Counted from the first letter of the stretch, positions 11,027 through 23,776 are shown. The stretch is 64,000 nt of DNA from Diospyros lotus (GCF_014633365.1 NC_068349.1:30704753-30768752), one strand, 5' to 3'. Numbers and translations are program-made. The notes: a model not told the origin generated them from the letters alone.

Positions 11027-13080
11027 GTTATCTTCTTTTCGTAACATTTTCTTTAATATAATGGTGACAAATAATTGGTGATTTTTAATATTATTTAAAA
11101 ATAAAATATATTTGTTAGTACGGTAACTATTACAATTAAAATAATACTAAGTAGCGTTAGCAGTGTGGGAGACCGAAGAAGTTGAAATAATGGGGCCAGG
11201 TTGCACAGTGAATAGTACGGATGTTTAACGAAATAGGGTACCCCTCATAAGATACTCATTGACCCCCCCACCCCCCATAAATCCGGTGAAATTTAATTGA
11301 GTTTTGTCAACTAGTGTTAGTGTTGATAAGATATATATTTATTATTATTAATTCTAAATCCAACCCTTCCTTCTTGCTAGCTTCCTGCTGCTATGACCAG
11401 CCTTCTTACTTTTGTACCCTTGCCTGCCTGCCTGCTGTTGGTATTTGTTTTTGCATTATTAAGGTCAATTTTATGGGACACTTTGAGATTTTGGTAAAAA
11501 TATACTTATTGTCTTTGTATTTTAAAAAATAACGTACTCTTTTCTTCACTTGATTTATTATTTAACATTAAAAAAAGCAAAAAACTATAAAGATAAAAAA
11601 AAAATTATTAATCAACCAACATAGATAATCCGTCGGTGAGTTATTGGGAAGAACTTTATCATGAAATTTGTGAAAATTGAAATCAAGAACCCATTCATTG
11701 CCTTGTTGGACGCAATTTTGTTGAAAACTCAATGATGGTGGACGTGAATTTGGTAAAACTTTGTCAATTGATCGTTAGTAAGGTAAAGAAAGAGAGAAAG
11801 AGAGATAGAGTAGATAAACAAAAAGAGAAAAAAAAATCAAAAAAGAAAAGTGGGAGGAAGAAAGAAAGACTTGCTACCATAACTAACAATTTAGTGTTGT
11901 CTCCACTATCGATATCCATTGACCTTTATGTCTCTACCATGGACACAATGAGAAAATTTTATCATAAAACCCCATTGAAATTTTTTCTATGATTACCAAT
12001 AGAGATGTATATAAGGAAGAAAGAGAGAGAGAGAGAGAGTGGTCAACAATGGTATGCAAGAAAGAGGAAGGGATGAAAAAAGAGATAAAGAAAAAAGGAA
12101 TGAGAGAGGAGTAAGAGAAAGAAAAAACAGAAAGAACAGAAAAACTGAGATATGATAATTTGAAATGAAAGACGAAATAGTTAATTTATATAGTTAATAA
12201 CAAAGAAAGTTCGTGTTATTTTTTAAAACACAAAGATAGTCGATACTCTTTTTTCCAAATCCCAAGGGTGTCGCAATAAATTTATCCCTTTTATTTTGTT
12301 TTCTTTTAAAAGATTGGAAAATTTTCAATCTTTGAAAAATTACATATACTACCTTACCATTAAAAAAATAAGATAAAATAACTATTTTACTCTTGAAAAC
12401 TCTAAATTGATAGTGTGAAATGTAACCCACAACCATTTTGAGAACTATAATACTCATTTTAGGCAAATTTAGGAGGCATTTCTCCAAGATTAACCCCAAG
12501 TACTCCACTTTTTCCACTATCCCAAGATTTTAAGCATGCTTCACAAGTTGAAGAAGTCATGCATCGAGGTAGTGACATGTTCTCCAAGTGAATGGATTGT
12601 CTTGGGCTAGAAATAGCCATTGACCACTAAGGTTGACGGTGGTTTGTAGCTTTCAAGGTCGGACTTAGATTAATATATTTGAACACAAATCACTTGTTTA
12701 AAGAGTTTTTTTAAGAAATCATAAGATTAAATTCTCTTCGAAATTCTAGTCAACTTAAGATGATGTGGCATTCACACGAGATGATGGTACAGCCTCCAAA
12801 CACATTATGGGTAGATGGCTTTCAATTTGAAAAACTCAATCGGTTGACATAGGTAGGTTGTTTTATTCTCTAAGGAAGGATGGGAGAGATTTAAATAGTG
12901 AGAATCATAGTACATTTTAAAAAGTAAGTAAATGTCATTATTTAACAAAAGAATATTAACTGATACAAATTTAAAATGTGAAGAAAAAACTCCACTACTT
13001 GTCAAAAGCACTTTTGTGATGTGAGATGATGGTGATGATGGGGGAGGGAGAGGGAGAGGGAGAGGGAGGGGGTGTTGATG
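11027..13080. other. Intergenic region upstream of the PAO gene
   Basis: No gene is supported. GA-rich microsatellite patches occur at 11785-11870, 12018-12040 and 12060-12130, and the lysine-rich reading frame across 11732-11992 is only a translation of such repeats. A GGGAGA-type repeat lies at 13040-13073, just upstream of the PAO promoter. The rest is AT-rich and unremarkable. Confidence 0.5.
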
Positions 13081-13108
13081 ATGATTAGGAAATAATCTGA
13101 GAGGGAAA

Positions 13109-13118
13109 CTATAAAAAC
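13109..13118 (+). promoter_or_regulatory. Probable TATA box of the PAO gene
   Basis: CTATAAAAAC lies about 90 bp upstream of the PAO start codon, followed by a GC- and CT-rich leader. This is a usual spacing for a plant TATA box with a short 5' UTR. It is inferred from position and sequence only. Confidence 0.5.
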
Positions 13119-13204
13119 TGACTGCCGCGGTTCCTGCCACCCAACCCAACCCATCGCCATCCAATCCCAACCATTTCGCTCCTCTTCCTTCGCTCTTTCT
13201 TTTC

Positions 13205-16200
13205 ATGGAATCCCCAGCTCGCTGCAGCTCGGTCATCATCGTCGGGGCTGGTATTTCCGGTAAAATTCCATATAAGCCTAACAAAGAAAACACCAACAAA
13301 AACATCAACAAATATTCTCTCTCTCTCTCTCTCTGTACAGATACTTACATTTGTCTCTCTGTATGTACGTCTAGGTTTGTCAGCGGCTAAGGTGCTGGCG
13401 GAGCACGGCGTCGACGACGTCGTCATCCTGGAGGCGTCGGACCGGATCGGAGGCAGGATCCGGAAGGCTGAATTCGGGGGTGTGTCGGTGGAGCTCGGCG
13501 CAGGCTGGATCGCGGGCGTCGGCGGCCGTGAGCCCAACCCCGTTTGGGAACTCGCCCGGAAATCCGACCTCCGGACCTGCTTCTCCGATTACAGCAATGC
13601 GCGCTACAACATTTACGACCACAGGTTCGTTTTCCTCTCCCCCTGCGCTACATTGCGCCGGCCGGTCAAACCAAATGCACTCACTCATAAACTCTTGTTT
13701 CTGGGTTTGTTAATTCAGTGGGAAGATTTTTCCGAGCGGACTCGCCGCTGACTCGTACAGGAAGGCGGTGGACTCGGCCATACAGAGGCTCCGGACTCAG
13801 GAGGCCAACCTCGACGCCGATTCCTCTAAACCTTCCGAACCGCTATCGTGAGCAACTGAGATTTACGATACTTGTCGGTACCAGCTTTTGTGTTCGTTGC
13901 ATTAACTAGGCTTTCGTTTTAACAGGGTTCCGAAAACGCCAATAGAACTGGCCATCGATTTCATCCTGCACGACTTCGAAATGGCAGGTGGGTCTCTTAA
14001 TTTTCTCTGCAGCCAAACCCGTGTTTAATTTGTAGATATTGTCGTTGTATATATTGTGAGAATTGGGTTTTGGTTTTTGCTTTCAGAGGTTGAACCCATA
14101 TCGACTTATGTGGACTTTGGGGAGAGAGAGTTCTTGGTTGCGGATAAGCGAGGATACGAGCATTTACTGTACAAGATGGCAGAAACTTTTCTGTTAACCT
14201 CCGAGGGTAAAATCGTGGACAATCGCCTGAAGCTTAACAAGGTAAAGAGCGGAAATCTTTGTCGATTTTGTATCTGTATCGATTGGGTTTCTCATGAAGC
14301 CAATCATCGAGGGTGAAAACAGAGAGGTACTTTTGATTAGTTTACGAATAGAAGAGATAAAAAGGAACAGAAGAATAGAAAGCTGTAGTGCAAAAATCCC
14401 AACTCTGTTTTTTATGCAAACACACCTTTTTTTTGTTTTTGTTGTTGAGATTGATTGACCCACTTCTCTGGATAACGTCATTTACTGGAAGCTGCTCCTT
14501 TTGTATTCCGTTCTATTTGTCATCTTCTACCATGTTATGGGTATGAGAGAACTACTGGGTGGGGCCAAAAATCCCTTTCTGGGTTTCTTTTTATAATTCT
14601 GAAACTGTCCAGTAATCATCTTAAGAGATGTTAAGTTAGATCAATGTACCATCTGCAACTAATATCTTGGTGGGTTTTGATCTCATTGTGTGCCTAAAGA
14701 AAGATGGGTAGCTTCTTGAGGACTCTCCATGAATCCACAGTATGGTACCTGTTGTTTTTAAAAGAATTAGACTCATAAAACTGATCAGATATATGTGTAT
14801 TTTGTTCGTTTGTTAGTTAGTTTTCATTTGAAGCCCCAAGCAATTAATTAAGGCCTTCACTACTGTTACCCCATTGCATCAGAAGAGGTCCCACTCTCCA
14901 CTATCTTGCGCAGTGTGCATATGGACCGTGATTTTCTCTTCGTCTAGAAATTGACCGAATACATGAGGTTTTGAGAAGGATAGGACGTCATATTAACTCG
15001 AAATAGGAAAAGAAATGAACGGTGTTGTCCTTGTCCTCATTTAATGGAATTGTTGTTTTGCTTTCCCCAATATCTCTCTCCCCCTCCTGAAACTCTGGTT
15101 TTCGTACTGAAATTGATATGGAAATGGAAAATGGAAATACAAACACCTTTTGGTCTTCTTCCCACTAGCCCACATTGAAATTGAGAAATCAGCATTAATG
15201 GGTAATGGTGGCATTAATATCTGCTGTAATCCTGCAGAGATTCTTCTTCTATATATGAATGAACATCACCTACCCTCGTCACATGCCTCAAAACTGTAAG
15301 ATAAAATCTTTTCTTAAAGAGCGAGTCACCATGGTTCGCATTTGCATCTGCCTTGAGCAAACTCAAGGACACACACAATACCCCCCATGAACCAGCTCCC
15401 TTCTATTACTTTATTTTTCAGCACAGATTTTCTTGGTTTGACTGCAGGGGATAGGCTGGCCTTTGTCTCTTTGCTTCTAAAACCTTTCTTTCTCATTATG
15501 TCATTTTATGCCTGGATATAGACATTGATTTAGATATGTAGGTCCTCTTGGGTTTGCAAACACGCACGCAGGTCTAGCTTGTTGCGTCCTTTTGTATGAA
15601 TTGTATATTGAACTCTGTAACTTGTTACATTTGTCTGTTTTGGATTTTTAGTTTCTATTCTATATGTATGTCTTAGCTTTTGGCTCAAACAAAGCAAGTG
15701 TATTGATTATTTTTAGCTCTAGTGTTGTTATGGACATATGAATATGATTTAATTGTTTCATCCATGGATCTTTTTTTTTGGGGGGGCGGGGGGGGGGGGC
15801 AGGTAGTTCGAGAATTACGGCACTCAAGGAGTGGTGTTAGGTTGGTGACGGAGGATGGATCTGCTTACGAAGCTAATTACGCGATTTTGTCTGTTAGCAT
15901 CGGCGTCCTGCAAAGCAACCTTATCTCCGTCACCCCACCCTTCCCCGTAAGTACCCTTTTCTCCTCCATCTCAACTCAAGAATTGCTTTCGAAAATAAAT
16001 AATATTTCTGGAACTATATACACGTAAGTAGCAATGCAATCTCCAGTTGCTTAATTAGTTAGTATCATAGTATCATAACAAACAATATAATATGATGCAA
16101 AATCCATCCATCCATCATGGTAACCTAATCAAGTAAATCCATGTGGGGTCAGGGATAAAAGTTGGGTCCCAGGAGGTGGGAATGCTGACAATTAATATTT

Positions 16201-19200
16201 GGGGTTGTCCATTGATATATAATTGATGTTTGACTGGTTGATGGCAGACTGCGTTGATATTCGTGCTGTCTTTTGTATGTGTGAACCACTGTTTGCATAA
16301 TCCACAGTTTCTTCTGCAATCAACTGGCTCATCAATGACACTTCCCCAATTGCCGCCTGGTAGGCCAAGTATGCTGTATGCAGCCTTAAGGTGGCAAATG
16401 GCAATGCGTGCTACTGTTCATTTTTACCTGCTGACAGCTGGTTTGCTTCTTTTCTTTCCTTTTCTGGGACTACATCTCCAACATTTTTTTCAAACTCCAT
16501 TCTCATCAGCACTTAATATTTGTTAGGTAACTTGGAGAGGAAGTTCACCCTTTTGTTGATTATATATGGGTCTAATTTTTTCAGTAGTCTCTTAATTAAA
16601 CGTGATTCCAATAGCCCTGAAATGTTGGATTAATTAATGTGAGTGTTCTTTAATGCTGGCATGGGTTTGAAACTTGAAAGCCATCACTTAATAGTTAATT
16701 GTAAATTCCTTTCTGAGATCAAGCTAGTTCGGTTTCATTGGGATGAATCTCATAAGGATGTTAATTGAAAAGCTACTCTTGATCATCATTTGAAAGGTTC
16801 TGATTTTGTACCTGGAAATTCTTAACATGATGAAGTAGATGGGCTTAACATAATGTGCTGCTGAGACATTAGTGTTTCTCTTTGATAACTCATTGATTTT
16901 AGGTTTTTAAAACACAAAAGTCTGCTTAAATTAGTTATTTGATACAGTTGCTTGTTTCCTTGTGGTCCTTTGTGCTATTATATATTGTATGTTTTATTCT
17001 ATTTTAAAATAATCATATGATGAAAATTATGGCACAGAATTGGAAACTGGAGGCCATTGAGAAATGTGATGTGATGGTGTACACAAAGATCTTCTTAAGA
17101 TTTCCATACAAGTTCTGGCCTTGTGGAGCCGAAAAAGAGTTCTTTATATATGCCCACGAGCGAAGAGGCTACTACACATTCTGGCAGGTCCGTCTATAAT
17201 TAAGTGTTACTTTCTGCAATTCAATTGGTGTCTTTAACTTGTTGCTTTATGGAATGGAGTGTTGATTCATTTTACAGTGGGTATCATTTCTTTATCCTTC
17301 TTATTGGAAGAGAAAACCGTGTGCTTCAAGATTGAAACTTGAAAGTTGGGGACTGTTGTGACGATATGGACTCACTTGGATGGTGGGTACTACCCCAATC
17401 AAAGTTTAGAGGATTCCCACCATCTATATAGGGGCGGGGCCACATTCTCTTTTGCATCTTCGTCTGGTTTACTAATTATAATTGACAGGCCTAGTGTGTT
17501 GCTTGTCATCTCGCCAAAAAAGTTGAGAGAGATCTACAATATTTAGCAGCGAAAGCTTGTTACATATATAGATGTAATCATTCGTTTCTTTTCTTTTCTT
17601 TTCTTTTTTTGCTTGATAATTGGAGGCCATCCATCACTATCCACGACTATATATGTTCATTGAGGCAAAAGAAATTAGGATTCTTGGATATAGATCCTTG
17701 GGGCATGGATAATAATTGATACAGTCCTAACATTACAGGATCAGGATTAGGTCTGATCACCTCTTTAGTACTGGGACACCTTAAGCATTAATGATTACTT
17801 TCAGTTACCTGGAAGAATCCCAGAGAGCCTGTCACTGTAACACACTAGAATATGTTTTGAAATGGCCCTTTGTGTTCATATGCAAGCGATAGAGACGGCC
17901 CCAGCGCCATTATTTTGTGACTCGGTCAACTACTATGAAATAGCAACGTTCTACTGCAGACAACAAAGTCTAAGTCTTGCATCATTCATTCATTCTTCCT
18001 TTTACAACAATGTGACGTTTGTCTCTTCCTCAAAGCCAACAATTTAGCTGTACGGAAAGGCTCTCTTCTCTGCGTGCATCTTGCATGTCGATTTCTGAAT
18101 CATCGTTGAAAGGAATATTTCTTGGTTTGCTAGCTGGGTGTAGAAGAAAATAAGGTTGGACGTCCTTGTCGCGCATGGGCTTCCCCAAGGACTTCCAGTT
18201 CCAGGATCTTTGGTTGTCTTTATATGAGCGACTTTTGATTATATCATCTTCATCTGTCATCCATTTGTTAAGTCTTAAATTAGCACTCAACAAATTGCTC
18301 CAAGCTGGCTGCTCATTTTGTCTGTTTATTTGCTGCCTCAGCACATGGAGAATGCATTTCCCGGGTCCAATATTCTTGTGGTGACACTGACAAATGGAGA
18401 ATCTAAACGCGTTGAGGCTCAGTCAGACCAAGAAACTCTTAAAGAAGCCATGGAGGTGCTAAGAAACATGTTTGGGCCCCACATACCCGATGCCAGTGAT
18501 ATTCTCGTGCCTCGCTGGTGGAACAACCGCTTCCAGCGGGGCAGCTACAGCAACTACCCCATCTATTTCAATCAACAAATCATTAATAACATCAAGGTAC
18601 GTAAGTGCTGCCATTTATCCTACATTTTCTTCAACTGATTGGTAATGCACGTACGGGGCCACTCTATTGAGGATGATGAGTTCAACAAAAATACCAACCA
18701 AAATTGTACAAACCTTTCCTTGCAACTGACTCACAATGTTTGAAATACAACTGGCTCAAAGGCTGGCTGACCCCTAGAAACTGTCGTTTTGCGCTTTGTT
18801 TGCTCATCAGGCACCGGTTGGACGGATTTTCTTTACCGGAGAACACACAAGCGAGAGATTTAATGGTTATGTTCATGGGGGTTACCTTGCAGGTAAACAA
18901 ATGAGATTCTTCTTCTTCTTCTTCTTCCTTTGCTTTTTTCACCCTTAATAATAAAGGATCTCTGCTGATAACGAGTCAATTATGTGTTCATTTTTTGTTC
19001 CGACCATGTGGAGCAGGTATAGACACTGGCAAGGCCTTGTTAGAAGAAATAAGGAGTGAAGGAAGAAAGAATGAAAATCCAACTTTGCTGCTAGAACCCT
19101 TCTTAGCGATAACCGGGTCACTAACATCCGCGCAGGCAGCCGCAGAAGCAGTATCAAGCCTCCACAAATGTGAGATTCCCAGGCAACTCTTCCTCAGCAG

Positions 19201-19234
19201 CAACAATCATGGACTTCCAGAGGCCATCTTGTGA
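13205..19234 (+). CDS. PAO1: Polyamine oxidase, FAD-dependent (PAO1 type), ten exons
   Basis: Oxidises polyamines such as spermine with FAD, releasing hydrogen peroxide. Exons: 13205-13259, 13375-13624, 13719-13847, 13926-13987, 14087-14241, 15803-15946, 17038-17187, 18342-18596, 18811-18892, 19017-19234; every intron is GT-AG, and the sum is 1500 nt, giving 499 aa. The FAD Rossmann motif [10 protein letters not shown] is at residues 10-19, with E38 and GGR at 44-46. [12 protein letters not shown] is at 58-69. The flavin-linked active-site lysine is probably K282 in [11 protein letters not shown]. The C-terminal FAD motif [17 protein letters not shown] is at 409-425. The first ATG sits just before the FAD motif. 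No signal peptide and no PTS1 tail (ends PEAIL), so it is probably cytosolic, as Arabidopsis PAO1 is. The frame is intact throughout. Confidence 0.95.
14242..15802 (+). other. Long PAO intron 5 with an odd 3' splice site
   Basis: A 1561-bp GT-AG intron separates exons 5 and 6. I see no gene or clear transposon inside it. Its last 32 bases are T9 (15771-15779), G7 (15780-15786), C, G12 (15788-15799), then CAG. The usual pyrimidine tract is therefore separated from the acceptor AG by about 20 bases of almost pure G. Confidence 0.85.
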
Positions 19235-19689
19235 CTAGAGGAATCGCTCCATGAACCGTGCTTCGACCACCGCCCATTCGACAAAGAGTTCCCAAAGGGT
19301 GTGAATGGGAGTTCTGCTGGGGAGGGAGGCTGTGAATTCACGCCATAGACAAGGCCAACAAAATTGACACGAGAAAAAGAAGAAGAAAAACAGCAAAGAA
19401 TGGATATGGAAGAAAAAGACGAAGAAGAAGAAGAAGAAGAACTGCAAAGGGGCATAGGCTGTAGGAAACAAATGCTTATTCTGTTGTGTTGGGGAATGCA
19501 TTGGATTTTCAAGAGGTTGGCAATGGAGGGAGGGAATGTATTGGATTTAAATTGTATTGCTGACTTGATCAAATACAAATGAATTTACTGTCTTCTTTGA
19601 CGTCATTGAACTCTTCCTTCTTTCTTTTTAAAGTAGTTAATCGACCCTCCTAATATGGTTGAAAGAAAAAAAAAAATAGTCCCCAAAAT
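19235..19689 (+). other. PAO 3' UTR and flank
   Basis: After the stop codon the sequence carries a GAA microsatellite (about 19418-19441). I could not identify a canonical AATAAA signal with confidence. Open frames here are translations of the GAA repeat or its complement and are not genes. Confidence 0.5.
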
Positions 19690-19855
19690 ATAGGTTGAGC
19701 AGTCGGGCAAACAATATATCAGGTTTGTACCGATGGCTCGTGAGTTCGATTATTGTCTTACGCAATGAGATAAAGTTTCACACCTGTGATTTACCTCTTT
19801 TATCGAAATTGAAGGCACGAGCGACAGAAGCCGTGCAAGGACGATCATCTTAAGA
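19690..19855 (+). mobile_element. tRNA-derived SINE (family A, copy 2)
   Basis: The sequence around GCTCGTGAGTTCGATTATTG (19737 on) matches the SINE at 10857-11013 along its length, including the 3' parts (TGATTTACCTC against TAATTTATCTC, then AATTGAAGGCACGAG against AATTGAGGGTACGAG). The B-box-like GAGTTCGATTA is present. The flanking duplication is not clear here, so ends are approximate. Confidence 0.6.
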
Positions 19856-20400
19856 AAAAAGAAAATAAAGTAAAATACTTTGAAACTTTTTTAGTTTGGG
19901 TCATTAGTTGAGACACTTTTTGTGAATCAGAAATGCTTTTAAAAGTTCTTGTAATTTAATTAATATAATTTAACGAAATTCATAATAAAAAGAGGGGCAT
20001 CTTTATAAAAAAAAAAAATTTAAAAGCATTTTAAAATTAATGAGCCCACTTAAAGTGAGAATATAAAAGTTACTTTTTATAAGAATTTTATTTTAGAGTA
20101 TTTGAAGATATTAATATTAGAGATAATTTTTATAATTATTTATAATAAAGCCTTTTAAATCTATTAGTAATAAAGTTTTATATACATGTTATAAGAGTGT
20201 TCATTCTGTCAAATTGATACCAAAATTTGGACCAAACCGAACTAGCTTGATCCTAACCGAACTAGACTTTTTTTTTCTTTTTCTTGTTCTCAATATAAAT
20301 TTTTTAAATATATATATATTTATATATATCATCCAAACCAAAAGTTTCTTTAAAAAAAAACATCCAAACAAGAATTAACATAATTCAATATTCTAAATTT
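19856..20400. other. AT-rich intergenic DNA
   Basis: No coding sequence, no clear transposon. AT-rich with a TA microsatellite near 20309-20330. Confidence 0.5.
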
Positions 20401-20405
20401 AACTT

Positions 20406-20948
20406 TGATGATGCGAAAGCCGATCACCCTCTCCTGCCTCAAACCAACTACCTACAAAAAATGAAGTCAGGAACTTACTCCCCCGTGATCACTCCGACGA
20501 TCAAATCAATTCACTGGTTCATCACAAGTTTTCAGTATACAATCGAGAACCTAGAAAAAAAGAGGAATCCCTTACTTGTCTTGGTTGCCTTTTTTTTATC
20601 CTTTTGCCAGGATAAGAATTCTCTTTTTGAATCACCGGGATCCCGATCATGTCCCTTGTAAAGCCACGATCTTAATGATATGGATATGGTAATCATCTCC
20701 GAAGGGTTCGGGATAATTCCTATCTCTATGATCCTCGGAGCGATGATTGAGGCCGAAGAATTCGAGGAATCTTTATTGAACAATAGGTTAGCCGGTTTGT
20801 TGAGATGCCTCTGCCACGTGTCCTTCCCAAACTTAGGCTAGATGGCGACCTTAAATTGACCCCCCGGTGAACACGTGTCTTTGCTATTACTAGTTGTATT
20901 CATGAGGTATAGGAGTAATTATAAACTCGAGGGCCTTCTCCCTCATCA
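20406..20948 (-). repeat. Probable 3' LTR of a minus-strand Tat-like gypsy element
   Basis: On the + strand this starts TGATGATGCG and ends CCTCATCA, giving inverted ends TGATGA/TCATCA. It is directly followed (reading +) by a C-rich tract that on the minus strand is a purine-rich tract ending ...GGGGGGGGCAAG, placed as a polypurine tract should be beside a 3' LTR. About 543 bp. The partner LTR would lie right of 25.5 kb and was not found, so the boundaries rest on the ends and the polypurine tract only. Confidence 0.5.
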
Positions 20949-20975
20949 CTTGCCCCCCCCACTCCTCAAGCCCTT
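20949..20975 (-). other. Polypurine tract of the Tat-like gypsy element
   Basis: On the minus strand this reads GAGGAGTGGGGGGGGCAAG and abuts the LTR start TGATGAGG. This is the expected primer site for plus-strand DNA synthesis in an LTR retrotransposon. Confidence 0.5.
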
Positions 20976-21407
20976 TAATTTAAATGGCTCGAGGAGTGTG
21001 AAGATCTCCCAAGGTTTTGAGCACAAAGTGTCTACTATCTACGAGGGTTCGAGCTCCCTTTTCCTCCAAAGGTTGAAATCCACCGGGACTGGGGAGCCAA
21101 GGAGTTTCTTTTTCTTATATATATATATATATATATATATATGGCGCGGCTACCAATATTTTTCGATGTCGACATCCATTTTTCCTGACGTTGTCCAAAC
21201 TTTTCACTCTCGAGACACACGATTCCAGGCAATTAATGCTCATCATTACTTGCCTCTTTGTTCTCCGCCTATAAGGCTTTAATATGCAACTCTCGCCCTT
21301 CTATTCACTTCTTCTCCCCATTCCTTTTCTGCTTAGCCTACTGTTGTATTAGCATGCATTCCCTTCTCTTCTCGCATCTTCCTTTCTCTCTCTTTTAACT
21401 TTCTTTC

Positions 21408-23742
21408 ATGGCGATTACCGGATCTGGAAGTCTCAACTCGGCCAGTGCAGAGCTCGTTAACTAGGAAAACCACCCTGCCTCTTCCATTCCTTGCCAATGG
21501 ATGAGCGCGTCGGAGTGTCAACAGTTCATGGAAAAATATAAGATACCCGAAGAATGGGAGGTCAAGTTTAACACCCATCTGTGGGTATGACATCCTGTTG
21601 TCAGTCATCTCTGTGTTTACAAATGGGATTTCGACAGGGGCTTTCGCCTGCCCCCCTCCCCCCCCCCCCCCCGAGGGAGGGTTATGTCCCTTCTCCAACA
21701 TTTCACCATCGTTCCAGCCCAAATGTCCCCCTTTGGATGAAGGTACTTGATGGGTTTTATTGTCATTTGTAGCTTTGGTCGAGTAGACCCTTCGGGGGAG
21801 ATTTTCAATTACTTTTTCACTACCAACCGCGATCCGAGAGGTTGGATTTTTATTTCGCCAAGGATCATGAAGGAAGGCTGCCTCCTTGCGTTTTAATCCC
21901 GTGGTCAAGGCCACGTCGCTCATGTTCTCCGGGGGATCTAAAGATTCAAATGATTGGAAGGAGCATTTTATCTTCATCCGCCCCAAAACATATAGTTCCG
22001 TGCAAGAGATTTGGTTTGTGTGTAACAAGTGGACCTTAGATACAAAACACAAGCGTCTAAGCGTCGAGGTTATAAAAGAATCGGCCAATAGGATCATGGG
22101 CATCAGCTGTGATTGGAAAGAGGACTGGCTTTCCAATCCAAATCTTAGCAAGGCGGGCCTGGATGGTGAGACCTATAAGTGTTAGCCTTTGTCTTTCTTT
22201 CTTACTTCCTCACTCCTTTCACCTTTACCAGACGTTGATTTTCATTATTTTTCTTGCGCAGCTGAAAATCTCTAGAAGATAACCTATTCTCCCATCACCG
22301 AGGGGATGATCATAGATTTTCCTAAAAGCAAAAGACCTTCTGCCCTAGCCAAACCAAAGAATGGAGATGAGAAGGCTCCTAAGACCTCTCAGAGTAAGGG
22401 ACTCCCTGCTTTGTCCGAGAAGGCTCCGAAGGCTTCTCAGAGTAAAGGACTTTCTGCTCCCTCCAGATCGAAGAAAACGACTGAGGGGGACTTTAAGACC
22501 TTCCAGGAGGCCTCGAAGGATAGTAATGAGGCTTGCCCAAAGAGCCCTTCCTCTAGGGCCTGAGCTCTAAAGAATAGGAAGGACCGTCAACCTTCCCCCT
22601 CACTAATGACGCCGTCAGCCTTACCCAAGGTCCACTCGGAGGCGACGACGAAACAATTGCCCAGGTGCTTAAAGCAGCTAGAGCAGAGGCTTAGAGAAGT
22701 CAGCCGCCCGCAGGTACGAAGTCAACCATAACACATCCCATTCCTTCTCTTTTTAAGCGGATATTAACGTCTCTATCACAGGAGGGGCACCCAGGATTAA
22801 CAGGGAGAGCTTTGTTAGATGAGACTTTAGCGTTGTCCACTAAGGAGATTTTGGCCCGAAGGGCGAAGCGACGAAGGGTTGAGACTGCCCCTCTCCTTTT
22901 TCGGCCTAGGCGACCACAGTTCCCGAAGTAGTTGAGGCTCCTATTAGGACCCTAGCAATTTCTAATGCTTTGTCCACCACGGGTGACCTGGATTTCTGCG
23001 CCGAGATTCTGAGGGTAACGTTAGCCGCTCGGTTTTTCCCTTGGGCTTTCTTTATTTCGTACAAACAGGCTTTGATTATCATCTATTTTTTCATTTTTTC
23101 AGAGTCTTTCGACCTTTCAAGATTCAATTGCCCGATGAGAATTAGAACTCCTGGCCCGAATTTCCATCTTAGAATCTAAAGTCCAGAGGATTCGAGGGCT
23201 TGAGGCCCTCTCTTCTAAGCTAGCAAGTCTCAAGCACAGTGTACATATCCTCAATAAGTCCGTTGAATTGGCTCAGGAGGAAGCGAAGCTTGCCAATGAG
23301 GTCGAGGCTCAAGCTTGCGAGGACCTGGAGCTGGCACATAATGGGATGCTGGAGGCTCATCAGGTCAACTCCAGGCTCGGGGAGGAGCTAGATGCCATGA
23401 AGGGCTCGAACGACATGCTCCGAGAAAACATGAAGAAACTGACCTTAAAATTGAAAGAAGCCAAAAAAAGTCCAAGTAGAAGCAATGGAGTCCTACTCTC
23501 GATGCAAAGAAGATCTTCGAATAGCTAATACAAAGCTTCAATCTGCCCTCAAGGATGCCCGTGTGGCCTTCCAGAACAATCGCGAAGATTTTCGAAGCTC
23601 CAAGGCTTATGCTGCGGAGTTAGAATGAGTCTTTCGGGGTGGATCTGAGCATATGAAGAAACTCACGAATGAGCGCTTCCCGAACCTAGACGTGGACTCC
23701 ATCGCCTTCGATGTCTCAGTAGCTTTATCTTCTCTAGAGTAG
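21408..23742 (+). pseudogene. Antisense extra ORF of a Tat-like gypsy element (intron-containing, Transposase_28-like)
   Basis: This plus-strand coding remnant lies antisense to the integrase (24.5-25.5 kb) and between integrase and 3' LTR, the place of 'additional ORFs' in plant Tat gypsy elements. The start MAITGSGSLNS is at 21408, with an in-frame stop 18 codons later. The N-terminal part has the flavour of the plant 'putative gypsy type transposon' (Transposase_28) family, which is a weak assignment by eye. Likely introns: 22163-22261, 22712-22782, 23015-23101 (GT-AG, pyrimidine tracts). The last part, 23102-23742, encodes a long Lys/Glu/Leu-rich coiled coil, with a frameshift near 23465 at an A7 run. 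TATA-like CCTATAAGG is near 21270 and AATAAA at 23771. Its function is unknown; this copy is broken. Confidence 0.6.
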
Positions 23743-23770
23743 ATGCCTTTGTATTTAAACACAATATTTC

Positions 23771-23776
23771 AATAAA
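23771..23776 (+). terminator. Polyadenylation signal of the antisense ORF
   Basis: AATAAA lies 29 bp after the last stop codon (23740-23742) of the plus-strand ORF. It suggests the antisense ORF was its own transcription unit, separate from the minus-strand retroelement RNA. Confidence 0.5.

Noticed and set aside
11732..11992. 86-codon Lys/Arg-rich frame upstream of PAO
   Set aside because: It translates a GA/AAAG-rich low-complexity stretch; no domain and no gene context.
12805..13688. Minus-strand frames (up to 168 codons) opposite the PAO promoter and exon 2
   Set aside because: They are shadows of the GC-rich PAO exon and of CT-rich upstream repeats; the plus strand carries the conserved PAO protein.
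21333..22151. 272-codon minus-strand frame opposite the antisense ORF
   Set aside because: No recognisable domain, and it runs through the poly-C tract (poly-Gly). The plus strand has a consistent spliced reading unit, so this is most likely a chance frame.
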